NCBI RefSeq assembly: GCF_029962835.1
Contig: NC_080586.1
Location: 64,054,001 to 64,118,000 of the forward strand
DNA length: 64,000 bases
Direction: 5' to 3'
Source: Magnolia sinica
Lineage: Eukaryota; Streptophyta; Magnoliopsida; Magnoliales; Magnoliaceae
Shown: positions 47,265-57,991 of the stretch, in pieces
Layout: the number at the start of each line of letters is the position of its first letter
Position numbering within the stretch: the first letter of the stretch is position 1
Program-made: the position numbers and the translations under genes
The notes under the pieces: generated by a model
What the model saw: the letters and a program-made list of their open reading frames with translations, nothing else
What the model was told of the DNA's origin: nothing
The model's database searches: none

Positions 47265-48443
47265 ATGCCTCCTCGACCGGAGGGTCGATACGTCCGTCTT
47301 CCTCATGGAGGGTTGATCGAAAGGGACTTCCTCCCTGACGATCCGCAAGGCCCCCTAGGCGGGAACGGATCTCAGAACACGGGTAGCACTACCCAAGAGG
47401 CGGCCCCTAGTGCTCCGCCACCGCAGGCCGCGGCATCTGTACCACCTCCGCCACCAGTCATGGATCGGGTAGACCAGATGTTGCTTCTCATGCAACAGCA
47501 GCAACAGATGATGGTTGCAAATATGCAACAACAGCAGCAGATGATGGCCACTATGATGGGGGCCATGGCCCAGAGCATGGGAGTGCCGCAACCGGCGCAA
47601 CTCGATCCAAACGCATCTGCAAGCAACGTGAGCAGCCTGTTTGAGCGGTTCCAGCGGTATAGACCGCCTACATTCGCAGGCACCCACCGCCCCGAGGAAG
47701 CAGAGTATTGGCTCAACCGAGTCACCAAGTTACTACGGCCTCTCCATTGTTCTGAGGCAGAGAATGTAGAGCTTGTCTCGTATCTTTTTGAGAAAGAGGC
47801 GGATTTGTGGTGGGAGAGCGTCTTCCGATCCATTCCCGAGGACCATGTATGGACATGGAAAACATTCGAAGCTCGCTTTAAGGAGAAGTACAGTCCTCAA
47901 TCGTACTAGCACGAGAGAGAGAATGAATTTCTCCGTCTCCAACAAGGGGGGATGAGCGTGGCCCAATATGAAAACTGCTTTACCGAACTCTCCCGTTATG
48001 CTTCCGAGATGATTGCCAATGAAGCGGTAAAGATGAGACGATTCACGGCTGGGCTGCGAAGCGGTATTCGCTCCAAGATATGTTGCGTCAACATCAGGAC
48101 ATACGCCGAGCTCGTCGAGATGTCCATCAGGGCGGAGCAGGATGAGGAGCGGGTCACCCGGAACCATTCACAGATAGGGCTTCGAAACAGGGTGGAGGGA
48201 CCGTCCTCCTCTTATACAGGAAAAAGGGCGCACCCCAACTCACCTTCCCGACTAGCTGCCACGCCAGCCCCTTCTACGCGACAGGCCCAGGTTTGCACCT
48301 ATTGCAGGAGAGCGGGACACTCTAAGCCCTATTGTTTTACAAGGATGAGGGACCTCGGATTCACCCCGCCTCAGCGCAATATTAGGCCCCCGCAGCCGGC
48401 ATTGCAGATTTCGCCCCTACGGGCAATGGGGCCTAACCAGTAG
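47265..48443 (+). pseudogene. gag: Chromovirus gag (one internal stop)
   Basis: I choose the start MPPRPEGRYVRLPHGG at 47265. An alternative ATG at 47217 precedes it in frame, before the possible splice site. The frame holds a Pro-rich segment, a Gln/Met-rich coiled run (LLLMQQQQQMM), and the capsid domain (FERFQRYRPPTFAG, EAEYWLNRV, ADLWWESVF, FEARFKEKYSPQSY). A stop at 47907-47909 breaks it, then MSVAQYENCFTELSRYA and LRSGIRSKI follow. A CCHC zinc knuckle (CTYCRRAGHSKPYC) lies near 48295-48340. A further stop at 48441-48443 precedes the protease. All blocks are in one frame, as in gag-pol fusions of this lineage. Gag would form the particle and bind element RNA. Confidence 0.9.
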
Positions 48444-49073
48444 TTTCGACGCCCACCACCACCTCAGGGTAGGCCGCCTCAACGGCCCGTGCAACGGCCA
48501 AATTTTCCACAACAGGCTCGGGTGCATGCCCTAGCAGTTGAGGGCCAAGATGCGGCCATCCCCACTCCTACGGCCTTTGAGGTGACGGCCCACATACAAG
48601 GTACTCCTATATTCCTTTTGGTGGACACCAGATCTACTGCTTTTCTCATATCTCATGCCGCCGTCAAGCATTTGGGGCTACGCCCCAGGCCCTTCGTGGG
48701 GGTAAAGATCATCGCTGCCGCTGGCACATTTTCAGAGGCGACTAAGATATGTTATGATTGTCCCATCGACCTGGGATGCAAGGTGGCAAACGTGGATTTG
48801 ATAGTGACCAAAATCTTCCATTACGACGTCATCCTGGGCATGGACTGGTTGACGATAGTGAGGGCGGAGATTGATTGTGATGCAAAGACAGTGAAGATAC
48901 ATGAAGACGACGGCACTCCCCTCACGTTCCCGGTCCAGGTCAGCTACGAACGAAGGATCTCGTGTTATGCATCATTGGAGGACGGATATTCTGGACCCTC
49001 GATAACGGACACCCGTGGTCAAAGACTTTTGGGACGTATTCAAAAACATACCTGGACTACCGCCTCGACGTGA
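48444..49073 (+). pseudogene. pol: Chromovirus protease (active site altered)
   Basis: In frame with gag after the stop at 48441-48443. It contains the retropepsin fold markers TPIFLLVDTRSTAFLISH and VILGMDWL. The catalytic triplet Asp-Thr/Ser-Gly reads Asp-Thr-Arg, a Gly-to-Arg change that fits a single G-to-A transition and should abolish cleavage activity. The frame runs out of register with reverse transcriptase around 49000, where an indel has occurred. Confidence 0.85.
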
Positions 49074-50505
49074 GATAGACTTCACGATTGATCTGGTTCC
49101 TGGAGCCAAGCCCATCTCTCTGCCTACTTACCGCATGCCCCCATGTGAAATGGAGGAATTACGGACTCAAATCGATGATTTGCTAGAGTCAGGTTTCATC
49201 CGGCCCAGCGTGTCGCCATGGGGAGCCCCAGTCCTATTCGTAAAGAAGAAGGACGGCTCTTTACGACTATGTGTGGATTACCGAAGGCTGAACCAAATGA
49301 CGGTTCGGAACAAATACCCGTTGCCCAGAATCGACGATTTGTTCGACCAGTTGAGGGGTGCTCAATACTTCTCAAAGATAGATCTAAAATCGGGGTACCA
49401 TCAGCTGCGAGTTAGAGATGAAGATATTCAGAAAACGGCCTTCAGGACCTGTTTTGGCCATTACGAGTTTCTAGTTATGCCGTTCGGGCTCACCAATGCC
49501 CCCGCGGTCTTCATGGACCTAATGAACCGAATCCTTAGGCCGTTCTTATACCGATTCGTCATCGTGTTTATCGACGACATATTGATTTATTCAAAGAGCC
49601 ACGAAGAGCATGGGAAGCACTTAAGAGCTGTCTTCGAAACTTTGGAAAAGAATCGATTGTTTGTGCAATTTAGGAAGTGCGCCTTTTGGAAGGAGGAGGT
49701 CAAATTTCTAGGTCATGTTGTGTCCAAGGAAGGGATATCTGTGGATCTCGCCAAGGTGGCGGCGGTACAAGGTTGGAAGCAACCGAAATCGGTTACGGAA
49801 GTGCGAAGCTTCCTTGGGCTAGCAGGCTATTACCGCAGATTCATTAGGGATTTCTCGAAGATAGCCCGGCCGCTTTCACAGCTAACCCAGAAGGACCTCA
49901 AATTAGCCTGGAATGAAAAGGCAGAGGCGGCTTTCCAAGAGTTGAAGGACAAGCTGACGTCGGCGCCTGTGCTCATGCTACCCGAGCAGGGGGTCAAGTA
50001 CACCGTCTATACTGACGCCTCTCAAGTAGGATTGGGTTGTGTACTCATGCAAAAGGACAGGGCAATTGCGTATGCGTCTCGACAGTTAAGAAAGCATGAG
50101 GAGAACTACCCCACGCATGACCTCGAACTTGCGGCGGTGGTTTTCGCTTTGAAGATATGGAGGCACTATCTCTATGGTGAGGAGTTTGAACTCTTTACTG
50201 ATCACAAGAGCCTCAAATACATCTTCACCCAAAAGGACCTGAATATGAGACAGCGTCGCTGGATGGAGACGTTGAAAGACTTCAAGTTTGATGTCTCGTA
50301 TCGTCCTGGAAAGGCCAACCTAGTGGCAGACGCCTTGAGTCGCAAGAAGACAATTGAATTTGCGGCCCCGCTAATGGTGAGAGAGTGGGACATGGTGGAG
50401 TTCGTTCGGGACTTTGACATGAAGCTAACGGTGGAGGAACGATATGAGTTCATAGCCCACGTTCAAGCCCAGCCAATGATTGACAGTAAAATCATTGAAG
50501 TCTAA
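49006..50505 (+). pseudogene. pol: Chromovirus reverse transcriptase and RNase H
   Basis: The frame opens just after a TAA at 49003-49005 and begins [10 protein letters not shown]. It has [66 protein letters not shown], the catalytic FIDD (49567-49578), [11 protein letters not shown] and [13 protein letters not shown]. RNase H follows with [32 protein letters not shown] and [11 protein letters not shown], then [19 protein letters not shown] stop (50503-50505) separates it from integrase in the same frame. Function would be copying of element RNA to DNA. The domains themselves look well preserved. Confidence 0.93.
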
Positions 50506-51897
50506 GAGAGCGATGAGCTATTGAGGAAGATGAAGGAAGGGGTAAGGAATGATGAGAAGTCCGAATGGAGATTCGACACCGACGGGGGATTGCAGTACCG
50601 AGGCCGCCTTTGTGTTCCAAACCTCCAGGGACTACGAGAAGAAGTTCTAAACGCCGCCCATAATTCCAAGTTGGCGATGCATCCTGGTAGTACAAAGATG
50701 TACCGGGACCTAAGGCGAACGTATTGGTGGGACAACATGAAAAGGGAAATATCGGAATATGTATCCCGATGCCTCACCTATCAACAAGTTAAGGCCGAAC
50801 ACCGCCGACCACCGGGCCTGTTGCAACCCATGCCTATAGCGGAATGGAAGTGGGACTTCGTATCTATGGATTTCATTGCTGGGTTACCCAAGACAAGGAA
50901 GGGGCACGACTCGATATGGGTGATTGTGGACAGACTAACCAAATCAGCCCACTTCTTGTCGATTAAGACTTCTAGTTCCGCCGACGACTTGGCTAAGCTA
51001 TATATCAAGGAGATAGTGCGGCTCCATGGCGTCCCATTGGAGATTGTGTCGGACCGGGATGCTCGCTTCACGTCAATCTTTTGGACTCGCATTCAAGAAG
51101 CTATGGGAGTGAAACTGAAGTTTAGCACCGCCTTCCACCCGCAAACAGATGGACAAACCGAGCGGGTAAACCAGATTTTGGAAGACATGTTGCGCGCTTG
51201 TGTTCTGGACTTCCAGGAGAGTTGGGACGATTGCCTCCCATATGCCGAGTTCGCCTACAACAATAGCTTCCAAGCTAGCATCGGAATGGCACCATACGAG
51301 GCCTTGTATGGGCGTCCATGCCGAGCCCCATATTGTTGGGAGGAAATTGGAGAGAAGGGTTTGCTCGGACCGGACCTGGTGCGGATCACGACTGAAAAGA
51401 TTGGAATTATTCGGCGCCGCCTCTTGACGGCTCAAAGCAGGCAGAAAAGCTATGCCGACACAAGGCGAAGGGACTTGGAATTTGAAGCGAGGGACCACGT
51501 ATTTCTCAAGATTTTCCAAATGAAGGGTGTTCTACGCTTTGGCAAGAAGGGGAAGCTTGCGCCATGATTTATTGGGCCATTCCAGATTTTAGACCGTGTG
51601 GGCGCTGTTGCTTATCGCTTGGCCCTACCCACTCCTCTAGCCGAGGTGCATAACGTTTTCCATGTATCCATGTTGAAGAAATACGTCCAAGATCCTTCGC
51701 ACATCATCAAGTGGGAACATGTGGAACTTAAGGAAAATGCCACATACATTCTTCGACCCACTCGTATACTTGATAGGAAGGAGCAAGTCCTACGCAACAA
51801 AGTCATTCCGTTGGTCAAGGTACTATGGACCCATCACGATGAAGAAGAGGCCACATGGGAGACGGAAGCATTACCCAACCCTGCTTCAGCAATATGA
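50506..51897 (+). pseudogene. pol: Chromovirus integrase with chromodomain-like C-terminus
   Basis: This continues the reverse transcriptase frame. The zinc-binding part has AAHNSKLAMHPGSTKMYRDL and YVSRCLTYQQVKAEH; the second Cys of the HHCC set is Tyr. The catalytic core has WDFVSMDFIAGLPK (Asp), VSDRDARFTSIFW (Asp) and FHPQTDGQTERVNQILED (Glu). A TGA at 51565-51567 interrupts before FIGPFQIL. The end (VLWTHHDEEEATWE) resembles the chromodomain of Tekay/Del elements, which targets integration to marked chromatin. The Cys-to-Tyr change and the stop are both consistent with C/G-to-T/A transitions. Confidence 0.92.
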
Positions 51898-51930
51898 TCA
51901 GGTACAAATTTTGAGGACGAAATTTATTAG

Positions 51931-51943
51931 TAAGGGGGGTAGA
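51931..51943 (+). promoter_or_regulatory. Polypurine tract of the chromovirus
   Basis: TAAGGGGGGTAGA lies directly before the 3' LTR, preceded by TTTTGAGGACGAAATTT, a phrase common at this place in Tekay/Del elements. Confidence 0.92.
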
Positions 51944-51944
51944 T

Positions 51945-54920
51945 TGTAACAACCCGACCAGTCGATACAGTGTCCTGGGGCGTCCAATCGTTTAGAAACA
52001 TTCGTGGTGGGGGTGCCATGAGCAAATTAGTCTAGGATTAGCCCATTCGAATATGCCGGACAGGCCATGGCAAGACCAAGTGCGGGCCGCCAAGCCGGAT
52101 AGCCATTTACACTGAGCTACGGCCCGTGCGGGCTGTACCGCGACGCCGGAAGGTCAGAAAAATCTAGAAATTCAGGGGATTATAGGACTCACTGGGCTTG
52201 TGGACCATCGCGGACCGCGGGCCCAGCAGGCACTCAGAAGTGGGATCTGGCACTGGCTTAGTGCACCCCACCCTCGCCAGGACCAGAATCTGGCGCTTGC
52301 GAATGGAATCGAGATTCCGGGCTATCCAACCATTGGAACTCTTCCATATTTATGGCGGAGGTCTAGTGGATTTTCCTACGCACGTCCACCAACTCCAGGA
52401 CCCGATCGTGGGCCGGTCACCGTCGATCGCAAATCGGACCCGTGCGATCAAAACCCTGGTCCGATCGTCCCCAAGTTTTGCGTGGCCCTTCATCGGGCCA
52501 TGAAGCGCCCATCCTAGAAATTTCATAGCCTGAGGACCACCAGAATTACTCAAATCACTAGAATGGACCCCACAGGGCCGTTTAAAGACCAGGACCTTGG
52601 GCTCAAACCCCACCTTCGTCTACCCGTTTACTCCCAAATTTTACACGGGCCCTAATCGGACCATGAGGCACCTCCCCACCAAATTTGGTGACCAAAGGAG
52701 CATTAGGGGCACACCAACCCCAAAAATGCCCCCTAGGTGGCTAATTTGGGAAATTGAGGGAATTTAAGGCCATGAGGGCCAAGTCTAGGGAATAAACCCT
52801 ATCCCTCATGAACCCCTCTCCCATTTGCTACAACCACCAAGAGAGAAGGAGAGTAAAGGGGAGAAAGAGGGAAGAAAGAGATTTGTGGGACCCTAGATCA
52901 AGGTGGGGTCCCAAGAAAAGCCAACCCTTCCATCTCGTTGCCTCTCTTGCAAGGAGAAACCCCTCTCCTTAGCTTCAACAACGGTCCGCGGGTTGCCTAG
53001 GTAAGGTTTTCACCCCTCATTCTTGAAATCCATGTAGCAAGGTGAGTTTGGCTTGAAATTCTAACATGCAATAACTTGGCTTAGGGATTCCGTCCGATCT
53101 ACCCGAAAGCCCTCTTTCCTAGGGCGTTTCTAATTCTCCAACGAACCATAGGTGCGGACTATTACTCCTAGGTGGTCTTGCACCAATTTCAATATGAGAT
53201 TAATGATTTTGATTGCTTGGTGGTGTGTTTAGAGAATATAGAGAAAAACTTAGGATTTCATGCTTATTGGAGTGCTATGGAATTATATGTTTTAATTGAT
53301 TCCCTCACATAATGTTTGTACTTGCTTCTTGCATGACTCGGTGTAAATTTGTTGATTACTTGTTGATGTTTTGTTGGATTTGCACTTATGATGTTGCCCC
53401 ATAGCATGCATGCCTTAATTGTTTCCTATGCAAATTTATTTTCCCATGAGTGGTGGGAAGTGAGCAACTTCCTCACTAACACACACACTATACATGCACC
53501 ATTACTCATAAATCATGATGTTCTGCTTAGTAAATAAATTTGAATTGTATATGGATGTATGAGATTGTGATGATGATTTCGCCAGTTGATAACCCTATCC
53601 GTTGACTTGTTGTGGACCACCATCCAAACCCTAGGGATTGGTCAAGAAAGCATGGAGAGTCGAGGTGGTCCCGTTGGTAGGACCGCCTTGAGGTTAAACC
53701 CGCGGATTTGGGCGAGTGTGGGAGGGCGACAGTAGTTGGACTACATGGGTTGCTTGCACCCGATGTTGCACCGCCATGTATTCGCTTGGACTTGTGCGGT
53801 TTGGCCTACCGTTGACCAACCATGATTGTTAACCCTGTTTGCACACATCTGTATGGAACCTGTGACACCCTGCAACCGATGTAGCCCATCAACAATCCAC
53901 CTAGAAATGGTCCACAGCCTCGTGAGCCGGGCATGGTGGAATGGGACACTGTGTTCGAGCTGTTGGCCTACGCTGGGGTGACGCGCCTCCCCGTACTGAC
54001 CGCGAGCGACCCCATGTTCAGCACCCCCATGTGCTTGAAGTCGGGGATGGGGGAAACTCGACGGGGTCAAGGACCGCGGGGTCTCGGCCTCACGTATTGG
54101 GGGGCCTTGGCCTCGCAACCAGTTCAGGGCATGTGAAATGTGAGGTGTGACAGATTCTCAAACCTGCTGGATGAAAGGAACTAACTAAAGAACTTGGCTA
54201 ACATGATCGCATCGCATCGCACTAGGTAGGGTAGCGACTCGGCAGTCAAGGTCACACTGAGGGAGTGTTGGCATTGGCGATCGTTAGATGTCGTCGCATG
54301 AGGGAGCGTTGTTGTGAGGGCATGCATCATATCATGCTGCATACATGCGCATTAATAAGACTACTTAGATGTTGGTGACTATATGCTTTTCATTAAAACC
54401 GTATTAAAATTGTTGCATATGATAACTTGAGATTAATAGCACCCACTGAGTTGATCACTCACTCCCACTCTGGGACGGTGTTTTAAAACACCAACCAGAC
54501 TCTCTTATAGATGCAGGTGACCCGGTACTGGAGGAGCCTGGCGAGACGAGCTTGGACGAGGAGGACGAGTTATCGTACTTCCAGCTGATGGAGGGTTCTC
54601 CGCCGGCTTGATTGGCGGGATCGGGATGGCCGGGCGTTGGGCTTGGCCTCATTCTTTTAGACCCTAGTATTTTTTTTGTAGTTGGTTTGGGCCACGCCTC
54701 GTGCGACCCATTTTATTGTTTTGGACTCGTGTATGCATATATATTTATGACCGCCCTCTTTCATTTCAGCTGCAATGCGTGTTCATGCTTCATGTTCAGG
54801 GAGTTTCCGGCTGCGCTACTCAAACAGATATAATGCACATTAATGGAAACCTGATAATAGTGACTCCCGGAAACTCGGGAGTTGAGCGGATGCGCGACCC
54901 CCGATTTTCAGGGTGTTACA
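51945..54920 (+). repeat. 3' LTR of the chromovirus
   Basis: Near-identical to 41519-44512, ending GGGTGTTACA, then the ACTAA duplication. Confidence 0.95.
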
Positions 54921-54925
54921 ACTAA

Positions 54926-55575
54926 ACCCCGGTGATTATCCAGACTGAGAACCGTACTGATTTGATGCTCTAGAGAGGAGCTGCATTGATATGTGGATGG
55001 AATTGGTATGCTTGACTTGCATTATGCATCGCATGGCCTTGATATGGCCGATAGCATTTATATTATGCTCCGCATAGCCTTGGTACGGCTGATTGCATTC
55101 ATGTACTCATCAGCATGATTCCGCATTACTCTGACCTTATATTCTGAGCATGCTCATATTGCCCACACACTTACACCACCCTCTAAGCTTTTTATAAGTT
55201 TATGCACGATTGATGCGTGCAGGTGTCACCAGGACGCAGCAGTAGCCTCGCCGCAGTTTGAGTGTGTAGCCGAGCTTCTGGAGCTTTTGTTGCTTTCGTT
55301 ATATTGTATTTCCCTTTCATACGCATTGTATTCAAAAGTTTTTTATCATAGTGGATTTTGTGATGGTGTTCTTGTGGTTATTGTTTGTGGGTTATGCTTA
55401 TGGTTATGCTCATTATGAATTAAATTGATATTAGAAATCCTCCTTGTAGGATCTCAGGATCGAAACCTGGTAAATGGGTGTCGGGAGCCGAGAATGGGGT
55501 TCTACGGAGGCTGTCGGCACCGGATTCGGCGATCGAAAATTTTGTGAGCCCATTTTTCGAGTTTGGGGCGTGACA
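54926..55575 (+). repeat. LTR 2 of the outer element, 3' part
   Basis: It continues 38023-41518 after the ACTAA duplication: ACCCCGGTGATTATCC pairs with LTR 1 at 37149 onward (ACCCTGGTGATTTTTC). It contains the terminal ~130 bp (55446-55575) missing from LTR 1 and ends GGGGCGTGACA before GTAAA. Confidence 0.88.
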
Positions 55576-56100
55576 GTAAATGATGCATGTAAAATTTGTC
55601 CCATTGTATTTGATACCCAAATGCAAGAAGAATGCATCATGATGCATGATTTTGAAAGAAAAGATTCGCAAATTCATGTTGTTTTCATCTTGCATTAGAA
55701 AAATGTTATTCAAATCACAACTATCACTTTTCATATTGCAATAGAAAAATGCTACTTGAATCAACTTAATGTGGATGGAGCATGGCCCAAAAAGCCACAT
55801 CCCATTGACCGGTCGACTCCGAGTCACTATCCCACTGACCCGGTCAACCCCATTTCAATGTCCTGTCCCAATGTCGGGGTCAACTGTCAGATCGGCTACT
55901 GTGCCTATGGCTACGGTTATAATTTGTAGCTATAGAGGGCCGCCAAATCCGTAGCTATAGACCAGCTTACTTAAAAAGCAGGGGTATTTTCGTGTTCAAA
56001 TTCGTTGGCCGCACGTGCTAGTCTAAGTTGGTCACTTAAGTTTGTATTGCTTCATAAAAATAGCTTGATAAAAGGTTTTGTCTACGATGGTAAATTTCTC
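55576..56100. repeat. Right inverted arm of the MULE, outer part
   Basis: It begins with the second GTAAA. It is the inverse of 25473-25998: for example GGATGGAGCATGGCCCAAAA pairs with 25785-25805, and GCTTCATAAAAA with 25515-25530. It ends GGTAAATTTCTC at the 9-bp duplication. Confidence 0.9.
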
Positions 56101-56109
56101 ATGATTTTA
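56101..56109. repeat. Right 9-bp target duplication of the MULE
   Basis: ATGATTTTA, a direct copy of 25464-25472. Confidence 0.85.
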
Positions 56110-57030
56110 GTAAGAAAACCCATTTACACACCATACAGGTGGTGAACTGGCCCATGAATGCGCTATCTAATCCATCCGTTAGAGGGCCCAATCATGTAAA
56201 TGCTCTTATTTTCTCAAACCTAACTTGAAACCTGGTTTGTTTTTTATTTTTTATTTTTTAAACCCAATGGGTATCCAATGGGGTGCACAATCCGCACTAG
56301 ATCCGGATCTGGGTATCCAAGAACTAGACCTGGATCAACAAGACCCGAAACAGATAAGCTCAGGAACGGGTACTATAGGACCCGACCGGAGCCCAACCCT
56401 TTGGCAGCCCTGACTGCAGCTCGACCAAATTATAGGTTGAGCAATTACTACGCGTGCAGATGTAACCATCAGTATTTGATTAAGAGTCAATATCGCTGCT
56501 AATGTTATATGGGTAGCTAACTGATGATTAGAGGCAGCAACAATGATTGTGGCTGATTGTTTTACACAGGTATCAACTGTGTGAATGGAGCTGCCATGAA
56601 TAATGCCATAGCAGCGACTATAATAGACCATGGTGCAGCAACAGCTGCTCGGTGTATGATGGAACAAGTATTGTAAAATGTGAAGCAACAACAACTGGTT
56701 ATAATTATATGCTGCTACTGCTATAACATTATATATTAGTCTTGCATAATACTGATTTTTTATACCACAAGTAATTCTCTTCTTTACAACGATCCAAACC
56801 ATAGCACCAAAAAATAAGCCTTATTTCAATAGAAAATTGCATGCCCAATCAAAAGATAGAAATACCGATGGAATCTGCAATTTTCCATTTCTTCAGGAAT
56901 CCACATTTTAGTTTTTCCCCCATCGAAACATAACCTGGCCTTTTCTCTCCACGCCAACATCATCTGTACCTTTTTAAAAAAAAAAAAATTTTAACAATCA
57001 GGCCCATTTAGGATATGACTCTCTCGATCC
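56110..57030. other. Intergenic stretch with GGGTCC-type repeat fragment
   Basis: No gene is seen. Bases 56270-56420 hold GGATCTGGGTATCC and ACCCGACC phrases like those at 24760-24940. An open frame on the minus strand (56335-56802) has no recognisable motif. Confidence 0.5.
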
Positions 57031-57410
57031 AGGTAGAGTGTTTCACGAACCCAGTTAGCTCGGCTAACTCACTCAACTCGACTCAAAAGCTCGACTCGGC
57101 TCCAAACTGAGTTCGAGCCAAGTCTAAGCTAAACTGAGCTCAACTCGACTCAGCTCAAAACTTGACTCGAGCTTGACTTTGTTCAAATCGATTTGACTCA
57201 GATCAAGTTCGCTTTATATATATATATATATATGTTAAAAATGTTAAAATTTAAACTTGAACTCAGCTCGTTTCAAGTGAACCTGGGCTACTAAATAAGC
57301 CCAGCTAAGCTGGCCAGTCAGGCTTGAAGACCAAGCCGAACCAAGCTGAGGTAACCTGCTGGCTGAGCTGGGCCAAGCTCGAATCGGTTCAACTAATGTA
57401 CAGCTTTAGA
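57031..57410. mobile_element. AGCTCG/ACTCGA-rich transposon remnant, copy A
   Basis: Dense alternation of CTCGACTC, GAGCTCAACTC and CTCGAGC words surrounds an AT core (57215-57260). Both halves are partly inverse to each other. The same design is found at 61735-62265. It resembles abundant short non-autonomous plant elements, probably hAT-like; class uncertain. It lies 0.6 kb downstream of the CHLH stop codon. Confidence 0.55.
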
Positions 57411-57991
57411 CACAAGTGAAAGTCCAACCCAATCCATCAGTATCCAGATCCTGGTTTGATATATAGAACCATGGGTCAGGCCTGGGCCTGATCTTGAGGC
57501 CTAATTAATCATTAGGTCGGGTCCTATAGCTAAACTTTTTTTTTGAAGTCCTGGCCAAGCCCAGGAATAGGACCACTTATGAATTTATAGGACGGGCTGG
57601 CCCTGATTAAAAATGGGCCGTCCAAAGTTCAACCCAACTGCAGCTAGACCTGGCAAATTGCAACCCATGACAGCGACCATGGAAAGAATCACAGCAAAAC
57701 CATGTAAAAAAAAACTCCTAAAACAGATGGGTCAGCCTTTTCACACCTGAATAAAATCAGGCCACTCAAAGCTCAACCCAAAACAAGCTAGACCCACCAG
57801 ATTGCAATCTATACATCAAACTGACCGCAGAAAAGAATCACATTACAATCAAGGTTGAAAGACTTCCATGTTCTACATACATTCACTCCCAAAGTCACTT
57901 ACAATTCTCCCCAAGAGAGTAACAACAAAGACCCAAAATTCTGCAATCAATGAAACAAAGATTAAAAGACTCCTTTGAACACTTCAAATCT
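57411..57991 (-). other. Downstream region and probable 3' UTR of CHLH
   Basis: The part next to the stop codon (57800-57991) is likely 3' UTR. No clear poly(A) signal can be fixed by eye. Bases 57430-57620 carry another GGGTC/GGCCTG-rich repeat fragment. Confidence 0.45.

Larger units (their letters stand above)
41519..54920 (+). mobile_element. Ty3/gypsy chromovirus, Tekay/Del type, with an extra 5' ORF
   Basis: The 13.4-kb element has near-identical ~3.0-kb LTRs (41519-44512 and 51945-54920), a tRNA-Met primer site 3 bp inside the 5' LTR, an accessory ORF, gag, protease, reverse transcriptase, RNase H, integrase and a C-terminal chromodomain-like segment, then a polypurine tract. The order reverse transcriptase before integrase is gypsy. 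Long LTRs starting TGTAACAACCC, ending GGGTGTTACA and followed by AGTTGGTATCAGAGC fit Tekay/Del. The 5-bp duplication ACTAA and near-identical LTRs show recent insertion, yet gag-pol has four stops and a frameshift. Confidence 0.95.
31235..55575 (+). mobile_element. Outer LTR retrotransposon reduced to two tandem LTRs
   Basis: The 24,341-bp insertion begins TGTAAGAACCC, ends GGGGCGTGACA and is flanked by GTAAA. It consists of LTR 1 (31235-38022) directly followed by LTR 2 (38023-41518 and 54926-55575), with no internal region between them. Both LTRs have later insertions. LTR starts of TGTAAGACCC type and ends of CGTGACA type resemble Tekay/Del chromoviruses, but no protein remains to confirm the family. 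Plus orientation is inferred from the TATA box at 32045. Confidence 0.8.
25473..56100. mobile_element. Fold-back Mutator-like element (MULE), split by a 24-kb insertion
   Basis: A 9-bp duplication ATGATTTTA at 25464-25472 and 56101-56109 brackets inverted ends GAGAAATTTACC and GGTAAATTTCTC. Long inverted arms follow: 25473-26950 on the left and, on the right, 30236-31234 continued at 55581-56100. Each arm then runs into a minisatellite array and the two arrays face each other across a ~0.67-kb loop. Removing the LTR element leaves ~6.3 kb. The 9-bp duplication and GAGAAATT ends are Mutator-superfamily features. No transposase is present, so the element is non-autonomous. Confidence 0.85.

Noticed and set aside
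31235..55575. LTR 2 as an independent second insertion
   Set aside because: The base pairs left of 38023 (CTCCT) do not match those right of 55575 (GTAAA), whereas the left flank of LTR 1 does match, so one element with two LTRs is the simpler reading.
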